A stretch of 64,000 nt of DNA from Marinococcus halotolerans DSM 16375. Lineage in GTDB: Bacteria; Bacillota; Bacilli; Bacillales; Marinococcaceae. The position numbers were made by a program, and so were the translations under genes. Below, in pieces: positions 57,928 to 64,000 of the stretch (within the stretch, counting starts at the first letter, position 1; each line of letters begins with the position of its first letter). The stretch spans positions 1 to 64,000 of the forward strand of contig NZ_ATVM01000003.1 in assembly GCF_000420725.1 (NCBI RefSeq), written 5' to 3'. A model generated the notes under the pieces. That model was given only the letters and a program-made list of their open reading frames with translations, had not been told where the DNA came from and ran no database searches.

Positions 57928-59043
57928 TTATCTCTCCCTTACAGTAGTAATCCAGTTGTCCCGGTGGATGACTTCTGGTTTTGACGTTAATGTAAACGAG
58001 GCAGCTTCAGCCGAGGATTTTCCTTTAACGGCGTGCAGCTCCTTGGCACTCATGTTCACCTGCCCCCGTCCGAGCAGCTGGTCTTTCTGGTCATACACAT
58101 CGACAACATTTCCAGCGGAAAAGTGGCCCTGCACATCGACGATGCCCGCAGGAAGGAGGCTTTTCCCGGAACGGAGCAGTGCTTTTGCCGCTCCTTCATC
58201 AACTACTACAGCGCCGGCAGTAACGGAGTGGAGGCCGATCCACTGTTTTTTATTGTTCACTACATCGCCGCCGGGGACCCCTATATACGTGCCATCCCCT
58301 TTGCCGCTCAGGACGTCTTCGAGGCGGTGTCCGATGCCGAGCCTGCCGACAAATACCCGGGTGCCGAGGCGGATGGCTGTGCCGGCTGCTTTTAGCTTAG
58401 AGCGCATACCGCCGGTGCCAACAGAGGAGCTTGTTTCTCCGGCCTGCTCCATCAGGTCGCTCGTGATGGACGGGATAAAATGATATTTTTTGGCTTCCGG
58501 GTCTTCGTTTGGGTTCTTGTCGTAAATACCGTTGATATCTGTTAATATCAGCAGTGTATCTGCATGTACAAGGCCGGCTACAAGGGCCGACAGCATGTCA
58601 TTATCCCCGAACGTAAGTTCATCGACAGCGATGGAGTCGTTTTCGTTAATAATGGGAAGCACCTGGCGGTGAAGGAGCTCGGTAATAGTGGAATGGGCGT
58701 TCTGGTACTGGCTGTGATTGGCGAAATTTTCCCGGGTTAAAAGCAGCTGGCCGCAGGCAATATTCACTCTGCTGAATTCTTCATTATACGCCTGCATCAG
58801 CTGGCTCTGTCCGACAGCGGCGGCTGCCTGTTTGCCGGCAGTCGTAACCGGCCGGGACGGATAGCCAAGATCGTAGAAGCCGGCAGCTACTGCTCCGGAG
58901 CTGATCAAAATAACTTCATTTCCTGTCTGCCGCAGCCGGATGATTTCATCTGCGTACTGCTTCAGCTTTTCCCTGCTTAAGCTCCCCTGCTGGTTCGTTA
59001 AAGAGCTGCTCCCGATTTTCACAACGACCCGTTCTTTTTTCAT
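57928..59043 (-). CDS. proB: Glutamate 5-kinase
   Basis: A 371-residue enzyme for the first step of proline synthesis. The amino-acid kinase domain starts VVVKIGSSSLTNQQG and includes ILISSGAVAAGF, NENDSIAVDELTFGDNDMLSALVAG and GTGGMRSKLKAA. The C-terminal PUA domain begins about residue 275 (LPAGIVDVQGHFSAGNVVDVYD). The in-frame 11-residue extension into the T-box leader is rejected; AGGTGG precedes the chosen ATG. Regulated by the upstream T-box. Confidence 0.96.
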   Translation of the reverse strand: MKKERVVVKIGSSSLTNQQGSLSREKLKQYADEIIRLRQTGNEVILISSGAVAAGFYDLGYPSRPVTTAGKQAAAAVGQSQLMQAYNEEFSRVNIACGQLLLTRENFANHSQYQNAHSTITELLHRQVLPIINENDSIAVDELTFGDNDMLSALVAGLVHADTLLILTDINGIYDKNPNEDPEAKKYHFIPSITSDLMEQAGETSSSVGTGGMRSKLKAAGTAIRLGTRVFVGRLGIGHRLEDVLSGKGDGTYIGVPGGDVVNNKKQWIGLHSVTAGAVVVDEGAAKALLRSGKSLLPAGIVDVQGHFSAGNVVDVYDQKDQLLGRGQVNMSAKELHAVKGKSSAEAASFTLTSKPEVIHRDNWITTVRER

Positions 59044-59318
59044 TGGAACCACCTGTCTTATTCGTTCTGAATGCATATAAAAAACCCCTTCGCCTGTAAA
59101 AGGACGAAAGAGTTATCCGCGGTACCACCTTTAGTTGAAAAGACTGCGTCTTTTCCGCTCATGTCCATTAACGCAGGACCGCGTCCTAAAGGAAGCTCAC
59201 GGACAGGTTCAGGCAAAGCAGATTCCGGCATAGCTTTCAGCTCATGGCTATGCTCTCTGTCGGTGCTTTGTCCTACTATTTCCGTTTCACAGCTTTTATA
59301 CTATTCAGCTTATTTGTG
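59044..59318 (-). promoter_or_regulatory. Proline T-box leader of proBAC
   Basis: A complete T-box riboswitch reads on the minus strand. Stem I is closed by GGACA (59273-59269) and TGTCC (59205-59201), with an AAAGCA/TGCTTT helix and a GCATAGC/GCTATGC upper helix. The specifier loop GCCTGAACC places a CCT (proline) codon at 59213-59211. The conserved T-box AAAGGTGGTACCGCGG lies at 59132-59117, with TGGT to pair the ACCA end of uncharged tRNA-Pro. The terminator (CTTTCG-T-CC / GGCGAAGG, then GTTTTTT) is at 59113-59078. Confidence 0.93.
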
Positions 59319-59324
59319 ATTACT

Positions 59325-59353
59325 ATTATGTGAAGTGCCGGGTAGTTTGTCAA
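59325..59353 (-). promoter_or_regulatory. Promoter of the proBAC T-box transcript
   Basis: On the minus strand TTGACA at 59353-59348 and CATAAT at 59330-59325, 17 nt apart, put transcription start near 59318, at the 5' end of the T-box leader. Confidence 0.75.
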
Positions 59354-59381
59354 GTTTTAATACGTCTGGGAGGAAGATTAG

Positions 59382-60152
59382 TTGAAAACAATTATACTAA
59401 CAGGAGCAAGCAGCGGTATTGGCAGAAAAACAGCAGAGATGCTTGTGCAAAACGGAGAGAAAGTAATAGGTATAGGAAGAAACACGAAGAAGCTGGAGGC
59501 AGCTGCAGCGGAATGGAAAAACCAGCCCGGGGAATTTGCGGCCTGGACGATGGACGTGAGAGAAACAGGAAATGCAGCAGAAGAAATGAAAAAAATCATT
59601 GATATGCACGGAAACCCGGATGTACTCATCAACAATGCCGGTACAGGGAAGTTTAATGAACTGGAGCAGCTGAGTATAGAGGACTGGGAGCAGATGATAG
59701 ATACAAATGTAAAAGGAAACATCGCCATTACGCAGGCGCTGCTTCCTGAATTAAAACAGAGGGGAGGCCATATCATTTTCATAGGATCAACTGCAGGCAT
59801 TATCGGTACGCCCAAAGCGACGGTTTACGCCGCGAGCAAGCGTGCTGTGCTTGGGTTCGCCGAAGCGCTGCGCCTGGAAACAGCCGGGACCGGGATTTGG
59901 ATTTCGGTATTAAATACCGGACCGGTAAAAACGGAGTTTCATGACCGTGCGGATCCGACTGGTAGGTATAAGCGTTCGGTTGAGCAGATAGCCCTGTCAC
60001 CCGAAAAAGTGGCCGCCGAGCTGGTGAAGCTGCTCGAGCAGCCAAAGCGTACGGTTTTTATGCCGCGTTGGATGAAAGTCCTTAGTACGTTATACCAGCT
60101 GTGGCCGGCTGCGGTGGAAAAAATTGGCCGCAGGCAGTTTCACCGCAAATGA
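59382..60152 (+). CDS. Short-chain dehydrogenase/reductase
   Basis: A 256-residue classical SDR. Cofactor motif TGASSGIGRKTAEML, NNAGTG, catalytic Ser in IIFIGSTAG and the YAASKRA catalytic Tyr-Lys are all intact. The C-terminal extension ends KIGRRQFHRK and resembles the DltE/YqjQ-like group. NADP(H) versus NAD(H) and the substrate are unclear. The start is TTG, with GGGAGG eight nt upstream. Its stop directly abuts the stop of the convergent flavoprotein gene. Confidence 0.9.
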   Translation: MKTIILTGASSGIGRKTAEMLVQNGEKVIGIGRNTKKLEAAAAEWKNQPGEFAAWTMDVRETGNAAEEMKKIIDMHGNPDVLINNAGTGKFNELEQLSIEDWEQMIDTNVKGNIAITQALLPELKQRGGHIIFIGSTAGIIGTPKATVYAASKRAVLGFAEALRLETAGTGIWISVLNTGPVKTEFHDRADPTGRYKRSVEQIALSPEKVAAELVKLLEQPKRTVFMPRWMKVLSTLYQLWPAAVEKIGRRQFHRK

Positions 60153-61649
60153 TTACTGCTGTCGTTCGAGAGCGGCAAACGACTGGCCGCTGATCGATTC
60201 AAATACATGAATGCCGCTCATAGTAACGGCCATCGTACTGGCGCCCGGAAAAATGGAATCTCCGCAGAACCAAACATTTTCAAGCGGGGACCGGTGGGAC
60301 AATGGATGAAAAAACGTGTGTTTTCTCGTCTGCGGGAACCCGCCGACCATGCCGCGGGGCCGTTTAATGTATCGCTCCCAGGCGTGCGGAGCGCCGGGGA
60401 GGACCCGCTCCGGCTGCACTGGCAGGCCGGCTTCCTGAATTTTTTCTGTAAGCGCCCTGGTGGCGGCTGACTTTCTGTCTTCATATAACGACAGATCCTC
60501 CCAGTATTCGGGCGGTGTGTGTGTGGAAACAGTAAACGTACGCTCACCTTCGGGAGCCCGGGTGCGGTCATCAGGTGCTGATAATGAATAAAACAAATGG
60601 CTCGAAATACCGGGAAGCTTCTGGTCCCAGAGCAGCTGGTGAAATAACGCTGCGGGCGGTTCGGACGGCTCGCAGACTCCGTACATGGAAAAAGTACTCC
60701 AGATCGGTGTTTCGGATTTTGTATGCCAGCGCCGGGTAAACTGTTTTCGCTCTTTGGGGTGAAACAGCGGGAGTGCGGACTGAACAGGGATGTTTAATAC
60801 CAGATGGTCGGCGTGTGTCTTTCGGTCCCGGTGGTCAATAGCCGTCCATGTGCCGTTATCGTTTTTTTCTACAGCCTGAATGCGTCGGCGTTTTTGCATA
60901 GACGCCCCGTGACGTTCTCCGGCTTTTTTTAATTGTTCGGCCATGCGGTATAATCCGCCGTATACATAGGAAGCGCCCTGATGGTATAAATCGAGGGCGT
61001 ACAATCCAAGCAGGGCAGGAGCGTGGCGGCTGCTTGTCTGCAGGCTGTCCAGGAGCTGCCCGTCAATATACTGGTGCACCTCGGTGTCCTGAAGACGGAA
61101 GTGCCGCAGCACATCTTCGGTAGAGGCAGCAAGCCAGCGGACAGCGCCAAGGATACCGGGCCTGAGCGCCCGCACAGAACGAATGAAATCGGCGGGCTTT
61201 TGCATTGGAAGGACCGGAAGATGGTGGATTAATTTACGCATCTCTTCCCCGACCTGGAAAATGTAGCGGTACAGCGAGCGGATACCGGCTGCAGAGGAAG
61301 GAAACAACCGGCAGAGAGTATCGATATGTTTTTCCCGCGAAGAGTATAGCGGCAGAGTAAATGAAGGAGCGTGCACCTGCATAATGGTCTCAAGGCTCTC
61401 GTGTTTTGGGAGCGGTTCGCCGAGTTGGTTGAAAACCCGGTAATGAATCCCGTCCGGCTGCTGCAGGCCGAGGCCGAGAGTGGCGCCGACAGGGAACAAA
61501 TACGGCTTGTGCGTAAACTTGCCGGCACATCCGCCCCATTCATTGGAGGCTTCAAATAAAGTGACGTCATAGTGGTGGCGGGCGAGCAGGGCGGCCGTGG
61601 TAAGACCGCCGAAGCCTCCGCCGATAACAATTACAGATGGTTGATTCAT
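60153..61649 (-). CDS. Phytoene desaturase/carotenoid isomerase-like FAD oxidoreductase
   Basis: A 498-residue FAD protein of the CrtI/CrtISO family. The start VIVIGGGFGGLTTAALLARHHYDVTLFEASNEWGGCAGKF holds the ADP-binding loop and acidic residue. The C-terminal FCGDSIFPGASTMAVTMSGIHVFESI is the typical second FAD-contact motif. The middle is diverged (many His, Arg, Gln). No other carotenoid gene is in the window, so a pigment function is uncertain. GGAGGAG lies a few nt before the chosen ATG. Confidence 0.85.
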   Translation of the reverse strand: MNQPSVIVIGGGFGGLTTAALLARHHYDVTLFEASNEWGGCAGKFTHKPYLFPVGATLGLGLQQPDGIHYRVFNQLGEPLPKHESLETIMQVHAPSFTLPLYSSREKHIDTLCRLFPSSAAGIRSLYRYIFQVGEEMRKLIHHLPVLPMQKPADFIRSVRALRPGILGAVRWLAASTEDVLRHFRLQDTEVHQYIDGQLLDSLQTSSRHAPALLGLYALDLYHQGASYVYGGLYRMAEQLKKAGERHGASMQKRRRIQAVEKNDNGTWTAIDHRDRKTHADHLVLNIPVQSALPLFHPKERKQFTRRWHTKSETPIWSTFSMYGVCEPSEPPAALFHQLLWDQKLPGISSHLFYSLSAPDDRTRAPEGERTFTVSTHTPPEYWEDLSLYEDRKSAATRALTEKIQEAGLPVQPERVLPGAPHAWERYIKRPRGMVGGFPQTRKHTFFHPLSHRSPLENVWFCGDSIFPGASTMAVTMSGIHVFESISGQSFAALERQQ

Positions 61650-61730
61650 CTTACTCCTCCTGGACAGCATTGCCCTTTTTTCTTCTGACATGCTAGACTT
61701 AACGAAAATCATGCGAAAGGATGTGCTTTC

Positions 61731-62003
61731 ATGCATCAGCCGAGAATTGGCGTAGCTGTTTGGATTAAGTCTGTCAAACAGGCGAGACAGCTGAGAAAGT
61801 ACGGATTAGTGCATTACGTTTCAAAACAAATGAAATACGCGGTAATATATGTGGACCAGGAAAATGTGGATACGGCTATGAGCCAAATCGGGAATCTCGG
61901 TTTTGTGGAAAGGGTGGAACGGTCGGAAAAACCATTTATTCCGCTAGAATACCACAAGGTCGAAAAAGAAAGCCAACCGGAGGATGACAGCATTGGAATA
62001 TAA
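61731..62003 (+). CDS. ylbG: YlbG (UPF0298)
   Basis: A 90-residue protein. RIGVAVWIKSVKQARQLRKYGLVHYVSKQMKYAVIYVD and LGFVERVERS match UPF0298/YlbG, a compact alpha-beta fold. It precedes rsmD and coaD as in B. subtilis, with one MFS gene inserted between them. Function unknown. AAAGGATG is about 8 nt from the ATG. Confidence 0.93.
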   Translation: MHQPRIGVAVWIKSVKQARQLRKYGLVHYVSKQMKYAVIYVDQENVDTAMSQIGNLGFVERVERSEKPFIPLEYHKVEKESQPEDDSIGI

Positions 62004-62076
62004 ATAAAACTCCTTTTATTGTCCAGGGGGAAACGCTGTTTTATAATAAGGGAGGCAGAAAGAAGGGACCTCTCTT

Positions 62077-63276
62077 ATGGTAAGATGGAGAAAAAACTTA
62101 TATATATTAATGGCAGCCCAATTTTTTGTAATGGCAGCCATGACGATGATCGTTCCATTCCTGCCGCTTTATCTGCAGGAGCTTGGAGTGACAGATCCTG
62201 GGCAGATAAGTATCTGGTCAGGCGTTATTTTTGGCGTCAATTTTTTAACGGCTTTTTTATTTGCCCCGCTCTGGGGTAAAATTGCGGATAGACAGGGCCG
62301 TAAGCTGATGGTGCTCCGGTCTGGATTTGGAATGGCGATAGTAATGGTACTGATGGGATTTGCCACCGGTCCATGGAGTTTGTTTTTCCTGAGAATGTTA
62401 AACGGGACCATCAGCGGCTTTATTCCTGCTTCGATTGCGCTCGTGTCCACGAACACACCGAAGGAGTACGCGGGGCGTGCGCTCGGTATGCTGCAGTCGG
62501 GCACCGTGGCAGGAACGATCTGCGGGCCGCTGATTGGCGGTCTTTTAGCAGACGCTTTCGGCTTCCGGGCAATATTTAATATTACCGGACTCGGCATCGC
62601 CGTGGCAGCGGTTGCCGTTTTGTTTTTAGTGAAGGAAGATTTCGAGAAGCCGGAGCAGGCGGAGAAAACGAAAACGAGTGATGATTTCAAAAGGATTGCA
62701 GGCGTGCAGCCTATGATCCCTCTGTATACCGTTATTTTTCTTGTGCAGTTCGCGCTGATCGGAGTTAATCCGCTCATTTCCGTGTTTGTTGGTGAACTGA
62801 GCGGCAGAGAAGAAAATGCTTTTTACGCGGGTCTGGCGGTGGCCTCCCTGGGGGTGGCGAACATGCTTGCTTCGCCTAAGCTTGGGAAACTTAGTGATAC
62901 AAAAGGGGCGCAGTATGTGCTGTTTGGTTCATTAATCGGTGCGGTGCTCCTTTCCATACCGCAGGCGTTTGTAACAAATCTTTGGCAGCTGATTGTTGCA
63001 CGTTTTTTTGTTGGCCTGTGTCTTGGCGGCCTTCTGCCGGCGGCTAACACGTTAATCCGCCAGCTGTCCCCCAAGGGAATGGAAAGCAGGGCATACGGAT
63101 TTTCCAATAGCTTTTTGTTTCTCGGAAACATGCTTGGGCCGGCCGCCGGAGGCCTGATCAGCGCCGCTCTTGGTATGCGCGGTTTGTTTTTAATCAGTGC
63201 AGCCATATTGGGGGCTGCTGTATTTGTGATGTATACAAAGGTGATTCCGAAGCTGGCGCAGCGCACAGAATCATAG
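62077..63276 (+). CDS. MFS multidrug transporter, MdtG-like
   Basis: A 399-residue twelve-helix transporter of the DHA1 drug:H+ antiporter group. The N-terminal FFVMAAMTMIVPFLPLYLQELGV, motif A as WGKIADRQGRKLM and motif C as GTVAGTICGPLIGGLLAD are visible. Strong likeness to MdtG/YttB-type exporters is inferred from these motifs. It lies between ylbG and rsmD, where B. subtilis has no transporter. Confidence 0.88.
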   Translation: MVRWRKNLYILMAAQFFVMAAMTMIVPFLPLYLQELGVTDPGQISIWSGVIFGVNFLTAFLFAPLWGKIADRQGRKLMVLRSGFGMAIVMVLMGFATGPWSLFFLRMLNGTISGFIPASIALVSTNTPKEYAGRALGMLQSGTVAGTICGPLIGGLLADAFGFRAIFNITGLGIAVAAVAVLFLVKEDFEKPEQAEKTKTSDDFKRIAGVQPMIPLYTVIFLVQFALIGVNPLISVFVGELSGREENAFYAGLAVASLGVANMLASPKLGKLSDTKGAQYVLFGSLIGAVLLSIPQAFVTNLWQLIVARFFVGLCLGGLLPAANTLIRQLSPKGMESRAYGFSNSFLFLGNMLGPAAGGLISAALGMRGLFLISAAILGAAVFVMYTKVIPKLAQRTES

Positions 63277-63291
63277 AGTGAGGCGAAACGT

Positions 63292-64000
<709 letters not shown>

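Overview
The window is a chromosomal segment from a low-to-mid-GC Gram-positive rod of the Bacillaceae. Shine-Dalgarno sites are strong (AAGGAGG type), TTG and GTG starts are frequent, intrinsic terminators follow most genes, and long stretches keep the Bacillus subtilis order ykuQ-ykuR-ykuT-ykuU, ktrC, rnjA-rpoY-def-ykyA-pdhABCD, speA-yktA-yktB-ykzI-suhB-ylaF-typA-ylaI-ylaK-ylaL-ylaN-pycA-ctaA and ylbF ... ylbG-rsmD-coaD. A NaChBac-type sodium channel, a CPA1 antiporter, a BCCT carrier and two MscS channels suggest a halophilic or alkaliphilic member of the family. No phage, insertion sequence, CRISPR array or origin is visible.

Layout. 1-3.8 kb: an aldo/keto reductase, several small unrecognised ORFs and a tRNA-Val(GAC). 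3.9-7.4 kb: an MscS channel, an HPr-like protein without the phosphorylatable histidine, an MFS carrier and an RraA-like protein. 7.5-14.4 kb: the acetyl-branch lysine/diaminopimelate operon dapH-aminotransferase-dapL, then YkuT-like MscS, YkuU peroxiredoxin, KtrC and a Na+(K+)/H+ antiporter. 14.4-17.6 kb: OsmC, an SRPBCC protein, a MurG homologue and a siderophore-binding lipoprotein behind a Fur box. 17.7-26.9 kb: RNase J1, RNA polymerase epsilon, peptide deformylase, YkyA and the pyruvate dehydrogenase operon. 27-34.6 kb: BCCT transporter, a polysaccharide deacetylase lipoprotein, SpeA-type decarboxylase, YktA, YktB, YkzI, SuhB and the very short YlaF. 34.9-43.8 kb: TypA/BipA, YlaI, a flavin-fold protein, YlaK (PhoH), YlaL, YlaN and pyruvate carboxylase. 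44-49.5 kb: photolyase, an Eis-like acetyltransferase, CtaA divergent from CtaM (DUF420) and an AI-2E family protein. 49.5-55.8 kb: thioesterase, YlbF, SRPBCC, the c-di-AMP receptor CbpB/DarB, TnrA with its own operator, aspartokinase III, the sodium channel and a renalase-like flavoprotein. 55.8-61.7 kb: proBAC under a proline T-box, an SDR and a CrtI-like oxidoreductase. 61.7-64 kb: YlbG, an MFS carrier, RsmD and the cut-off start of CoaD.

How the genes fit together. Central carbon entry (PDH and pyruvate carboxylase) and amino-acid supply (lysine/DAP, aspartokinase, proline) are interleaved with osmotic and ionic homeostasis (two MscS channels, KtrC, CPA1 antiporter, BCCT, sodium channel, DarB). 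In B. subtilis DarB links c-di-AMP to PycA and Rel. Visible control elements are a proline T-box, a consensus TnrA box at an activating distance from tnrA, a Fur box, possible ResD-like repeats between ctaA and ctaM, and a terminator whose 3' arm is the ribosome-binding site of the next gene.

I found no convincing wholly new system. The best leads are the histidine-less HPr homologue, the terminator/SD switch at 50.6 kb, the tandem promoter-like repeats and leader hairpin of typA, the nine-codon upstream ORF of darB, and the class III aminotransferase inside the dap operon.
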